Source: Pseudomonas guariconensis (GTDB lineage: Bacteria; Pseudomonadota; Gammaproteobacteria; Pseudomonadales; Pseudomonadaceae). Taken from it: 64,000 nucleotides of DNA. This document shows positions 13,769 through 20,895 of the stretch, piece after piece. The stretch covers positions 248,001-312,000 of the forward strand of contig NZ_JADLJL010000001.1 in NCBI RefSeq assembly GCF_015680235.1, written 5' to 3'. The notes beneath the pieces were generated by a model, which saw only the letters and a list, made by a program, of their open reading frames with translations, searched no databases and had not been told where the DNA came from. Every line of letters begins with the position of its first letter. The stretch's first letter is position 1. Position numbers and translations under genes: made by a program.

Positions 13769-14344
13769 ATGCAGCAACAAGTCAGCATCAACGTTGACGC
13801 CAGCCTGGCGTCTCGGATCATCCAGCGCGAGATCGACAAACTGCTCGGTACCGCGCCCGCCGCAACCTCGCAGCCCGATGTTCCAGCACTGGGTTCGTAC
13901 TGGCCTGGCCAAGGTGGTTACAACGGCGGCCTGGTGCGCGGAGAGAACGGCGCGCCAGACTACTACTTGATCGTTCCAGTCCTTGCCGAACAGTTGCGCG
14001 CCAAGTGGGGCGGCTACGGTGACGAAGTCGAAGTGGCAGCAAGCGCCACCGATGGCCTGGCCAACACCAAGGCTCTACTGGCCGACAGCAATGAACACCC
14101 GGCCGCCAAGCTGGCCAGCGAGTTCACCGCCGACGGCCACAGCGACTTCTACCTGCCTGCACGGCGCGAGCTGCAAATCGCCGAGGCGAACGTGCCAGAG
14201 CTGTTCGAGAAGGCCTACCACTGGTCGTCTACGCAGTTCTCCGCCGACGGCGCCTACTACATGGGCTTTGAGGATGGCTGGCTCAACCTCGACGGCAAGG
14301 ACTACGAGCGTCTTGTCCGCCCCGTCCGCAGATTTATTCCGTAA
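13769..14344 (+). CDS. DGR target protein 2 (C-type-lectin-like, variable C-terminus)
   Basis: A 191-residue paralogue of target 1. The N-terminus (MQQQVSINVDASLASRIIQR) is a helical extension absent from target 1. The lectin-like body includes LGSYWPGQGGYNGG, GGYGDEVEVAA and GLANTKALLAD, then YLPARRELQIAEANVPELF. The VR2 end is HWSSTQFSADGAYYMGF to ERLVRPVRRFIP. Template-directed variable residues are 160, 161, 164, 166, 169, 174-176, 178 and 179. AGGAG lies eight bases before the ATG. The flanks after both target genes are also similar (GTAATTCA then TTCATTCC), so the pair arose by tandem duplication. Confidence 0.9.
   Translation: MQQQVSINVDASLASRIIQREIDKLLGTAPAATSQPDVPALGSYWPGQGGYNGGLVRGENGAPDYYLIVPVLAEQLRAKWGGYGDEVEVAASATDGLANTKALLADSNEHPAAKLASEFTADGHSDFYLPARRELQIAEANVPELFEKAYHWSSTQFSADGAYYMGFEDGWLNLDGKDYERLVRPVRRFIP
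14231..14331 (+). repeat. DGR variable repeat VR2
   Basis: This 101-base block aligns to the template 14908-15008 with 12 internal mismatches, all at template adenines (eight A to G, three A to T, one A to C). There is also one T to A at the very first base, probably outside the repeat. Identity to the template continues three bases further (ATT) than in VR1. Confidence 0.95.
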
Positions 14345-14361
14345 TTCAGTCCTTCATTCCT

Positions 14362-14377
14362 GGGCGCGCATGCGCCC
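14362..14377 (+). other. Hairpin downstream of VR2
   Basis: GGGCGC-GCAT-GCGCCC forms a perfect six-base stem with a four-base loop, 30 bases after the end of VR2. Hairpins or cruciforms shortly after the variable repeat assist target recognition in the Bordetella phage DGR. It could equally be part of the avd leader, since AGGAGG follows eleven bases later. Confidence 0.5.
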
Positions 14378-14398
14378 TCGCTTTTCTAGGAGGCCAGG

Positions 14399-14752
14399 AT
14401 GGCCCTGCATACCGAGCTTGAGATTCACAAGGTGGCCGAGGAGCTGTTTCAGCTCTCCCTCAACCTGGTGCGCCACATCCCGCGCGACCTGAAACAGGTT
14501 GCTGGCAACAAGATCCGGGACGTTTGTTTGGAGATCCTGCTGTTTATCGGGCGGGCGAACATGGCGCACGACAAGCGCCAGCATCTCACCCGGGTGATCG
14601 AAAGCACCTGGGCGCTCAACTACCTGTTCAGGGCTCTTTCCGACAATGGCGCTATCAGCCGAGGCCAGCACGCCAAGGTGATGAAGCTCACGGCCTCCGT
14701 AGGCCGCCAGGCCAATGCCTGGAAGAAATCCGCAACCGCGCCCGCCGCTTGA
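14399..14752 (+). CDS. avd: DGR accessory variability determinant (Avd)
   Basis: A 117-residue all-helical protein: HTELEIHKVAEELFQLSLNL, IRDVCLEILLFIGRANMAHD, LTRVIESTWALNYLFRAL and ISRGQHAKVMKLTASVGRQA mark the four helices. Size, helix pattern and position between target and template repeat match Avd, the pentameric barrel that binds the reverse transcriptase and template RNA and is required for mutagenic retrohoming. A strong AGGAGG site precedes the ATG. The C-terminal tail (KKSATAPAA) is basic then flexible. Confidence 0.9.
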   Translation: MALHTELEIHKVAEELFQLSLNLVRHIPRDLKQVAGNKIRDVCLEILLFIGRANMAHDKRQHLTRVIESTWALNYLFRALSDNGAISRGQHAKVMKLTASVGRQANAWKKSATAPAA

Positions 14753-14907
14753 GGGTTACGGCTCTCCTGCCTGTGCGCTGAATCTGGTCGTGCCGCTGAC
14801 CTGTGGTCACCGCCATGCGCAGCACGGATACCGCTCGCGAATGCGGGTAGGTCCGGCGCAGTTTCCAGGCTGAGCAATCGTCCTGGCGACGTAGATAGCA
14901 CGATAGG
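14753..14907 (+). other. Spacer between avd and the template repeat
   Basis: 155 bases with no credible gene. In characterised DGRs, the RNA of this avd-side flank is transcribed with the template and part of it is needed for cDNA priming. I see no simple long hairpin here. Confidence 0.45.
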
Positions 14908-15011
14908 TCGCAGTTCTCCGCCAACAACGCCTACAACATGGACTTTGAGAATGGCTGGCTCAACAACAACGACAAGAACAACGAGCGTCTTGTCCGCCCC
15001 GTCCGCAGATT
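14908..15011 (+). repeat. DGR template repeat (TR)
   Basis: The template is rich in AAC codons at exactly the codons that vary in VR1 and VR2. Read in the target frame it would give an Asn-rich lectin tail (SANNAYNMDFENGW, then NNNDKNNERLVRPVR). It lies between avd and the reverse transcriptase with no lectin body upstream, so it is a donor and not a gene. Bases 14908-15008 align to both VRs; identity with VR2 runs on to 15011. Confidence 0.95.
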
Positions 15012-16108
15012 CAACCGTTGCACCCTTCACCTTCGAGGAGTTGGCCCAAGCCTACTACGACTGCCGGCGGCACAAGCGGAACACCGCGAGCGCCCGACGC
15101 TTCGAGATAGACATGGAAGCCAATCTTCTCGACCTGAACGACGAACTCCTGGCTGGCACCTACCGGCCAGGCCGCTCCATCTGCTTCGTCGTCACCAGGC
15201 CCAAGGCCCGCGAGGTATGGGCCGCCGAATTCCGCGACCGCATCGTGCACCACCTGCTGTACAACCACATCGGCCCTGGCATCGAGCGAACCTTCATAGC
15301 GGACAGCTGCGCCTGTATCCCCGGGCGAGGTACGCTGTACGCCGCGAGGCGGCTTGAGTCGAAGATCCGCAGCCAGACGCAGAACTGGTCGCGCCCCGGC
15401 TTCTACCTCAAGTGCGACCTGGCCAACTTCTTCGTGTCGATCGATAAGCGTGTGCTCGGGCGCCAGCTCGCCGAGCGAATCAGGGAGCCGTGGTGGCAGC
15501 AGCTGGCACTCCAGATCCTCATGCACGATCCGCGAGAAAATCACGACCTGCGCAGTCACCCGAAGCTGTTCAACCGGGTACCGCAGCACAAGCGCTTGGT
15601 CGTTCAGCCGGCTTACCTGGGCCTGCCCATCGGCAACCTGTCCTCGCAGTTCTTCGCCAACGTCTACCTCGACGCCCTGGATCAGTTCTGCAAGCACACG
15701 CTCAAAGCCAGGCATTACATTCGCTACGTCGACGACTTCGTGCTGCTGCATGAGTCGCCGCAGCAGCTCAACGACTGGCTGTGGCAGGTCGAGCAGTTCC
15801 TGCCCAGCCTGGGCGTGAAGCTCAACCCTTCGAAGACCATCCTTCAGCCAATCGACCGTGGGGTCGACTTCGTCGGGCACGTCATCAAGCCCTGGCGGCG
15901 CACTACCCGCAAGAAATCGGTGGCCCAGGCCTTGAAACGTACTTCTGCAGTGCCAGGCGAACACCTGCGCGAGACGGCCAACAGCTACTTCGGCTTGCTC
16001 GGCCAGGCCAGCCACAGTCAGAAAGACCGGGCTGCCCTGGCCAACCTTGTGCTGCGCCGTGGCCATGTGGTCAATGCAGCACTGACCCAAACCTACCCGA
16101 AGCGATAG
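14951..16108 (+). CDS. DGR reverse transcriptase
   Basis: About 365-385 residues depending on the start. Visible motifs are FEIDMEANLLDLNDEL and GRSICFVVTRPK (motifs 0-2), FYLKCDLANFFVSIDKR with the first catalytic Asp, and LPIGNLSSQFFANVYL (the IGxxSSQ block of DGR enzymes). The catalytic HYIRYVDDFVLL has YVDD at 15725-15736, and VDFVGHV follows. There is no maturase or endonuclease domain, which excludes a group II intron. The first in-frame ATG (14951) lies inside the template repeat. The next candidates are TTG codons at 14990 and 15041; the conserved FTFEELAQAYYDC begins at 15026, so the true start is uncertain. Confidence 0.93.
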   Translation: MAGSTTTTRTTSVLSAPSADSTVAPFTFEELAQAYYDCRRHKRNTASARRFEIDMEANLLDLNDELLAGTYRPGRSICFVVTRPKAREVWAAEFRDRIVHHLLYNHIGPGIERTFIADSCACIPGRGTLYAARRLESKIRSQTQNWSRPGFYLKCDLANFFVSIDKRVLGRQLAERIREPWWQQLALQILMHDPRENHDLRSHPKLFNRVPQHKRLVVQPAYLGLPIGNLSSQFFANVYLDALDQFCKHTLKARHYIRYVDDFVLLHESPQQLNDWLWQVEQFLPSLGVKLNPSKTILQPIDRGVDFVGHVIKPWRRTTRKKSVAQALKRTSAVPGEHLRETANSYFGLLGQASHSQKDRAALANLVLRRGHVVNAALTQTYPKR

Positions 16109-16173
16109 CGCTGCCCGCCAGCGCCTTCCTCTATTCAACGATAACGATCACGCCGCGCCGGCGAGGACCGCCC

Positions 16174-18108
16174 ATGTCTGCATTTCAGAAAGAGAACCCG
16201 CTCGACTTCAAAACCCAATACGGCCTTGGCTTTGATCCGCAAGACGATGAGATCGTGGTGGACTTCTTCTGCGGTGGCGGCGGCGCAGGTACCGGCCTGG
16301 AGATGGGCCTGGGCAGGCCGGTCACAGTGGCCAAGAACCACAGCCCGGCGGCCATCAGCATGCACACCGCCAACCACCCTGCGGCGCGCCACTTCACCAC
16401 CGATGTGTTCGAGGGTGATCCGGACGAGGAATGCCAGGGCCGCGCCGTGGGATGGTTCCACATGAGCCCGGACTGTACCCACCACAGCCAGGCTGCGGGC
16501 GGGCAGCCGCGCAAACGCGAGATCCGCAATCTATCTTGGATCGGCCTCAAGTGGGCCGGCAAAAAGAAGCCCCGGGTGATCAGCCTGGAGAACGTGAAGC
16601 AGATCCTGCAGTGGGGTCCACTGATCGCCAAGCGCGACAAGGCCACCGGCCGGGTAGTGAAGTTGGACGGCACCGTGGCGGCCATCGGCGAACGCGTACC
16701 GGTGCAACAGCAGTTCCTGGTGCCCGACCCAAAACGCCGCGGCATTACCTGGCGCCGGTTCGTGCAACTGCTCGAAGGCATGGGCTACCAGGTGGAATGG
16801 CGCATCATCAAGGCATGCGACTTCGGCGCACCAACCAGCCGTGAGCGCCTGTTCATGATCGCACGCTGCGATGGCCAGCCAATCGTGTGGCCAGAGCCGA
16901 CCCACGCGAAAAACCCAGCCAAGGGTCAGCAGAAGTGGCGCACCGCCGCCGACTGCATCGACTGGGGCGTGCCGAGCAAGAGCATCTTCGGCCGCAAGAA
17001 GCCACTGGCAGCTGCCACACTGCGTCGGGTAGCCAAGGGCATGAAGAAGTTCGTGCTCGACAATCCGCAGCCCTTCATCGTGCCGATCGCGAACTGGTCG
17101 GGCGAGCTGGCCCAGTCCGCGCAGGATCCTCTGCGCACCGTCACATCTTGGCCGCGAGGCGGATCCTTTGCTATGGCCAGCCCTACCTTGGTTCAGACCG
17201 GATACGGGGAGCGTACCGGTCAACAGCCACGCGTGCCTGGTCTGAATCAACCGCTGGGCACAGTAGTCGCCGGCGGCGTGAAGCATGCGCTGTCGAGCGC
17301 GGTGATTCTGCCAGCAACCCATCAGGGAACTGACCGGGTTAACAACCCGGGTGAACCGCTGCCCACGGTTACCGCCGCCAACCGAGGGGAACTGATGATG
17401 GCCAGCCCCGTGATGGTCGGGGAAGGTGGGCCGGTGTACGCCGGCAAGCCTGCGCCAGCCGATCAACCCATGGGCACGCTGATGACACAGAACCACCGAG
17501 CCCTGGTCACTGCTTTCATCGAGCAAGCCAACGGCGGATTCAACACCACGCCAGCCAAGGGCGCGGATGAGCCGCTGACCACAGTCACCAACACCGGCAG
17601 CCAGCAACGCCTGGTGACGGCCAGCCTGGCCACGCTCCGGCGCAACTGCGTGGGCCGTCCCGTAGATGACCTGGTGCCGACAATGACCGCCGGCGCCGAG
17701 CATCACGCCCTGGTCGAGTACAAGCTGTCGCCAGAGCAAGAAGAAGGCGCCCTGCGCGTCGCGGCATTCCTGATCAGCTACTACGGCACCGAGAACACCA
17801 GCGCAGCAGACGCGCCAGCGCCGACTGTCACCACCAAAGATCGACTGGGCCTGGTCACCGTCTTCGTGAAGGGCACCCCGTACGTGATCGTCGACATCTG
17901 CCTGCGCATGCTCCAGCCGCACGAGCTCTACCGCGCCCAGGGATTCCCGGCCAGCTACATCATCGACAAGGGCGCGGACGGCATGCCGTTCACCAAGACC
18001 GAGCAGGTGCACATGTGCGGCAACAGCGTCAGCCCTCCACCGATGGCAGCCCTAGCCCGCGCCAACGACCCTTGGCGCACCACGAAATCACAAGCTGAAG
18101 CCGCATGA
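16174..18108 (+). CDS. Phage DNA (cytosine-5) methyltransferase with internal repeats
   Basis: A 644-residue enzyme. Motif I is VDFFCGGGGAGTGLEMGL (about residues 27-44), motif VI ISLENVKQI, motif VIII PTSRERLFMIA and motif X GNSVSPPPMA. The motif IV position reads HMSPDCTHHSQA, with PDC replacing the common PPCQ. Between motifs VIII and IX lies a roughly 250-residue insert built from about seven degenerate units of 30-42 residues, each opening with a PxxTVT-like strand (DPLRTVTSW, EPLPTVTAAN, EPLTTVTNT, APAPTVTTK). It should methylate phage DNA and protect it from host restriction. The ATG at 16174 has a GCGAGGA site. Confidence 0.9.
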   Translation: MSAFQKENPLDFKTQYGLGFDPQDDEIVVDFFCGGGGAGTGLEMGLGRPVTVAKNHSPAAISMHTANHPAARHFTTDVFEGDPDEECQGRAVGWFHMSPDCTHHSQAAGGQPRKREIRNLSWIGLKWAGKKKPRVISLENVKQILQWGPLIAKRDKATGRVVKLDGTVAAIGERVPVQQQFLVPDPKRRGITWRRFVQLLEGMGYQVEWRIIKACDFGAPTSRERLFMIARCDGQPIVWPEPTHAKNPAKGQQKWRTAADCIDWGVPSKSIFGRKKPLAAATLRRVAKGMKKFVLDNPQPFIVPIANWSGELAQSAQDPLRTVTSWPRGGSFAMASPTLVQTGYGERTGQQPRVPGLNQPLGTVVAGGVKHALSSAVILPATHQGTDRVNNPGEPLPTVTAANRGELMMASPVMVGEGGPVYAGKPAPADQPMGTLMTQNHRALVTAFIEQANGGFNTTPAKGADEPLTTVTNTGSQQRLVTASLATLRRNCVGRPVDDLVPTMTAGAEHHALVEYKLSPEQEEGALRVAAFLISYYGTENTSAADAPAPTVTTKDRLGLVTVFVKGTPYVIVDICLRMLQPHELYRAQGFPASYIIDKGADGMPFTKTEQVHMCGNSVSPPPMAALARANDPWRTTKSQAEAA

Positions 18109-18123
18109 CGCGGAGGTATCCCC

Positions 18124-18669
18124 ATGCCCACAGAAAACCGACCCAGCAACACAGAGATGGTCAGCGAGCTGCTGCCGTGCCCCTTCTGCGGACAGCAGGA
18201 CGTACTCATTGAGCGCCTAGACAGCGACGCTTCAGTGGTGATCTGCCAAGGCCTGACCGGTCCGCATGAGGCCTGCCTGGCCCGTGGCCCAGTGGGCGTA
18301 GCGCAGAATGAAGGCGAGGATCAGCCAGGCCGCGACAAGGCGGTCGAGCTGTGGAATTCGAGAGCCAAGCAGCACCAAGGCGAGCCGGCTGTATCGATCC
18401 CCGAGGGTTACTGCCTCATGCCAAGGCGGCTCACCGCCGAGAACGGCGCCAAAGCCCTGCTGCTGGGCGAGTTCAAGCTGGAGGTCACGCGCGAGTGCCC
18501 CGAATGCCTTGAACTGGACGAGCCTATAGAGGGCTGCGTGATCTGCGATGGTGAGGGCGACTACGCGCAGCGCTACACCATCCCGTGGGAGCAGATCAAA
18601 TTCATCTACAGCGAGGCTGTGAAAGGTCTCTCCCTCAATCCGGACGCCGACCAGAAGCAGACTGCCTGA
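18124..18669 (+). CDS. Phage protein with Lar-like and second zinc motifs
   Basis: A 181-residue protein. The N-terminus SELLPCPFCGQQDVLIERLD and later AVELWNSRA match the Lar/restriction-alleviation type zinc-knuckle proteins. A second Cys cluster, CPECLELDEPIEGCVICDGEG (about residues 129-148), is DnaJ-like. A central SIPEGYCLMPRRLTAENGAK is a common phage motif. Following a methyltransferase, a role against host restriction is attractive, but similarity to true Lar covers only the first third. Confidence 0.7.
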   Translation: MPTENRPSNTEMVSELLPCPFCGQQDVLIERLDSDASVVICQGLTGPHEACLARGPVGVAQNEGEDQPGRDKAVELWNSRAKQHQGEPAVSIPEGYCLMPRRLTAENGAKALLLGEFKLEVTRECPECLELDEPIEGCVICDGEGDYAQRYTIPWEQIKFIYSEAVKGLSLNPDADQKQTA

Positions 18670-18671
18670 CC

Positions 18672-18689
18672 GGAGTACAAATGTACTCC
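18672..18689. repeat. Perfect inverted repeat after the Lar-like gene
   Basis: GGAGTACA-AA-TGTACTCC, an eight-base stem with two central bases, starts three bases after the stop. It lacks a T tract, so it is more likely an operator or mRNA-stability hairpin than a terminator. Confidence 0.45.
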
Positions 18690-18749
18690 GCCCAGCTGTA
18701 ACCCCTCCCCCCTCTATTCACTGCCGCGATATGGCGGCGAGGCGAAGCT

Positions 18750-19352
18750 ATGTCTCAAGCAAAGGAACGCCCAATCCTGTTCAGCGGGCCGATGGTCCGC
18801 GCCATCCTGGAAGGAGATAAGGCTGTCACCAGGCGGGCGGTGAAGATGACTCATCTTCTCCGGGTATGCCTGGAGCCGGTAGAAGGCGAATTGAAGCTGA
18901 AAGCCGCGAAGAAACTTTGCCCGCTGGGCCGACCCGGCGACCGTCTGTGGGTGCGCGAGGCCTGGGCTGCTGACGCCCAGGTCGACTCGATCGCACCACG
19001 CGAACTAAGCCTGGGGGAGCCAATCTTGTATCCGGCGGACGGCGTTATCCGGCAAACCGGCTGCGCCATGATCTCTCGGGGCAAGATCCGGCCATCGATT
19101 CATATGCCCCGCCGGCTTAGCCGCATCCTTCTGGAGATCACCGACGTTCGTGTCGAGCGACTGCAGGACATCAGCGAGCAGCAAGCGCTGGCCGAGGGCG
19201 TAATGAGCGCGGAGCGTGATATTGACCCGGATGGCAACGGCTACTCCCCTGTGGAACTGTTCGGTGGGCTCTGGGTGAAGCTCAACGGCATGGATTCATG
19301 GAGCGCCAACCCTTGGGTCTGGGTCGTCGAGTTCCAGAGGATCCAGCCATGA
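18750..19352 (+). CDS. ASCH-domain phage protein
   Basis: A 200-residue protein with the family opening ERPILFSGPMVRAILEGDKAVTRR. GRPGDRLWVREAW sits in the middle and NPWVWVVEFQRI closes the fold. This is the ASCH/PUA-like domain found singly in many phages, where it probably binds modified bases or RNA. It is often mislabelled morphogenetic. The ribosome-site region is GGCGAGGCG. It is coupled to a tiny secreted ORF at its 3' end (ATGA). Confidence 0.85.
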   Translation: MSQAKERPILFSGPMVRAILEGDKAVTRRAVKMTHLLRVCLEPVEGELKLKAAKKLCPLGRPGDRLWVREAWAADAQVDSIAPRELSLGEPILYPADGVIRQTGCAMISRGKIRPSIHMPRRLSRILLEITDVRVERLQDISEQQALAEGVMSAERDIDPDGNGYSPVELFGGLWVKLNGMDSWSANPWVWVVEFQRIQP

Positions 19353-19468
19353 CCCGCCTCGCCCTCTGCCTCCTGCTGCTGGCCACCGGCGCCAGCGCTG
19401 AACAGATGACCCTCAATATCGAGGTTATTCACGACGACAAAACGTTCCGTCACCTGCTGGACCTATGA
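19349..19468 (+). CDS. 39-residue microprotein with a signal peptide
   Basis: The frame MTRLALCLLLLATGASAEQM, then TLNIEVIHDDKTFRHLLDL, starts at an ATG that overlaps the ASCH stop (ATGA). The first 17 residues form a clear signal peptide with an AxA-type cleavage site (GASA|EQ), which would leave a mature peptide of about 22 residues in the periplasm. Cys7 in the hydrophobic part is not in a lipobox. Coupling and the well-formed signal argue that it is real. Function unknown. Confidence 0.6.
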   Translation: MTRLALCLLLLATGASAEQMTLNIEVIHDDKTFRHLLDL

Positions 19469-19624
19469 CCGAAGCAGCGGTGCAGGAATCTCCTGCCTAC
19501 CCGACTGGATGCTGAAAGCTCCCGATGTGGCCGGCAACCAGCGCCAGCTCTCCCCGCATGAAACACAACCCGAACCTACACCCGCACTGGCGCCTGGGCG
19601 CTGGATTGATGAGAGGTATCAGCT

Positions 19625-19969
19625 GTGAGCACAGAAGCCCTTTCGCGAGATCAGGCGCGCGAACTCTTCGCAAAGTCCGGCCTGACCTACAGAGTGCTTT
19701 CGCCAGAGAGCATGCGCAGCCTTCGAGCCAAGATCAACGAGCGGATGATCGCCAGCGGCCTCATGAAAGGCGCCCTTCGCTGCCGGCAGCGCGCAACCAT
19801 TCGTGATGGCTATGCCGAGATCCGCTGCAAAGCCAGTTACTTCGACAACCGAGAGGCCATCACCTTCAACACCGACGGCTTTATCGGATTCGCAGGCTGG
19901 GCAGACAACGACAATGTTCAGCCCATCTTGCAGGGGTTCACGGACTGGGTGAAGGAGATGGCGCCATGA
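19625..19969 (+). CDS. Hypothetical phage protein
   Basis: A 114-residue protein starting at GTG 19625 after a GAGAGGT site: MSTEALSRDQARELFAKSGL. It is a mixed helix-strand protein (ALRCRQRATIRDGYAEIRCK, then ITFNTDGFIGFAGWADNDNV). The stop overlaps the next start (ATGA). Proteins like it occur before the integrase in Pseudomonas prophages; I do not know a function. Confidence 0.65.
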   Translation: MSTEALSRDQARELFAKSGLTYRVLSPESMRSLRAKINERMIASGLMKGALRCRQRATIRDGYAEIRCKASYFDNREAITFNTDGFIGFAGWADNDNVQPILQGFTDWVKEMAP

Positions 19970-20367
19970 GCGACCTGATCGAAGTGAAGACCTGCACCTG
20001 CCCATCCGGCGACGGCTCACTGCGCTGGCCGTGCCCGGTTCATCCGGCGAAGGAATTTTACTCTACCGAGCAAGCTTCTCAGCATGCCGCCGACTGGTGC
20101 AAGCGCAATCCCGCATGGCGCCGGATCTGCGATATCCCGGATATCTCCGTGTTCGAAAAAACCTACGATGAGATTCCAAAGCGAGAGCGTGCCTACTGGG
20201 AAAAGAACGGCGGGGAAGAATGCTGGCGTGAATTCGGCGCCGGAGGTACCAAGGTGCCTACCGGATTCATCTCTGGAAAGGGCGAGTTCTTCGACCACGT
20301 CCTCAAGGTTCCGCTCCATCACAACATGATGATGGTGTACCGCGTCGGAAAGGGGTGGAAGCCATGA
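19966..20367 (+). CDS. Hypothetical phage protein with N-terminal Cys motif
   Basis: A 133-residue protein starting MSDLIEVKTCTCPSGDGSLR, with CTCPSG...PCPVHP as a possible zinc knuckle. An aromatic-rich body (RERAYWEKNGGEECWREFGA) ends in MVYRVGKGWKP. It is coupled at both ends by ATGA overlaps. No family recognised. Confidence 0.6.
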   Translation: MSDLIEVKTCTCPSGDGSLRWPCPVHPAKEFYSTEQASQHAADWCKRNPAWRRICDIPDISVFEKTYDEIPKRERAYWEKNGGEECWREFGAGGTKVPTGFISGKGEFFDHVLKVPLHHNMMMVYRVGKGWKP

Positions 20368-20414
20368 TTGCCCTCGCCTACATGGCCTACCTGATCTACA
20401 GGGGGCCGCGATGA
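20364..20414 (+). CDS. Possible 16-residue coupled micro-ORF
   Basis: MIALAYMAYLIYRGPR is framed by ATGA overlaps with both neighbours, the same coupling used throughout this operon. It is hydrophobic with a basic end, like a very short membrane peptide. The length makes it uncertain; it may act only as a translational bridge. Confidence 0.35.
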   Translation: MIALAYMAYLIYRGPR

Positions 20415-20611
20415 ACAACCACCAGTACCAGCCATTCTCTGCTCGAGGCTTCGGTAGCTGGCACACCTGCAGCGTCTGCGGAACATCCAAGCACAGCGGC
20501 TATTACTGGCTTGGCGGCTACAAGAGCAAGACCGAGCCGCCCTGCATAGCCTGGAAGATCGACCAAGAGTGGAAGGCCAAGGCCATACCCGCGCCTATCA
20601 CCGAACTCTAA
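20411..20611 (+). CDS. Small zinc-motif phage protein
   Basis: A 66-residue protein (MNNHQYQPFSARGFGSWHTC) with HTCSVCGTSKHSGYYW and a later PPCIAW, giving a CxxC plus His/Cys set that could bind one zinc. It is preceded by GGGGCC and coupled to the micro-ORF. Similar short Cys proteins are common in phage early operons; role unknown. Confidence 0.6.
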   Translation: MNNHQYQPFSARGFGSWHTCSVCGTSKHSGYYWLGGYKSKTEPPCIAWKIDQEWKAKAIPAPITEL

Positions 20612-20667
20612 CCCATCCCCCAACTACTCAAGCCCGCCGACATGCGCGGGCATGGAGAGCTATTGCC

Positions 20668-20895
20668 ATGCCAATCATCACCGTGACCTCCACAGTCATC
20701 ACCCGCTTCGACGTGCCTGAAGGCGTGGGCATCGATCTGATCCGCCACCAAGCGCTGTCCGTCCTCGGCGAAGACGACGAAGGCACTGATGCCGTGGGCG
20801 TATTACAGAGCACCGCCATCAACATGGTGTTCATGGGAGCTGCCGACGCGCGCTCGATGAGCGTCGAGCATTCCATCACCGAAGGCACCGCCTGA
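20668..20895 (+). CDS. Hypothetical phage protein
   Basis: A 75-residue protein (MPIITVTSTVITRFDVPEGV) with a beta-strand start, then GIDLIRHQALSVLGEDDEGT. ATG 20668 follows GGAGAG. A GC hairpin (20632-20651) and a C-rich run precede it, a leader seen before several genes here. An open frame further upstream crosses the hairpin and is not used. Confidence 0.6.
   Translation: MPIITVTSTVITRFDVPEGVGIDLIRHQALSVLGEDDEGTDAVGVLQSTAINMVFMGAADARSMSVEHSITEGTA

Noticed and set aside
14938..15357. A 139-codon frame continuing the template repeat in the target-protein frame
   Set aside because: It has no lectin body upstream, begins inside TR and after the repeat runs through reverse transcriptase sequence in the wrong frame. 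TR is a donor, not a third target gene.
14951..16108. Group II intron as explanation for the reverse transcriptase
   Set aside because: No maturase or HNH domain and no domain V/VI RNA structure seen downstream. The adenine-only TR/VR differences and Avd identify a DGR.
17100..17860. Repeated sequence within the methyltransferase, considered as a CRISPR-like or satellite array
   Set aside because: The periodicity is at protein level (PxxTVT units of unequal length) and the nucleotide units are not identical. It is coding throughout.
19465..19624. Short frames between the microprotein and the gene at 19625
   Set aside because: One stops after 16 codons and another merges into the antisense-like frame across the next gene; neither has a ribosome site.
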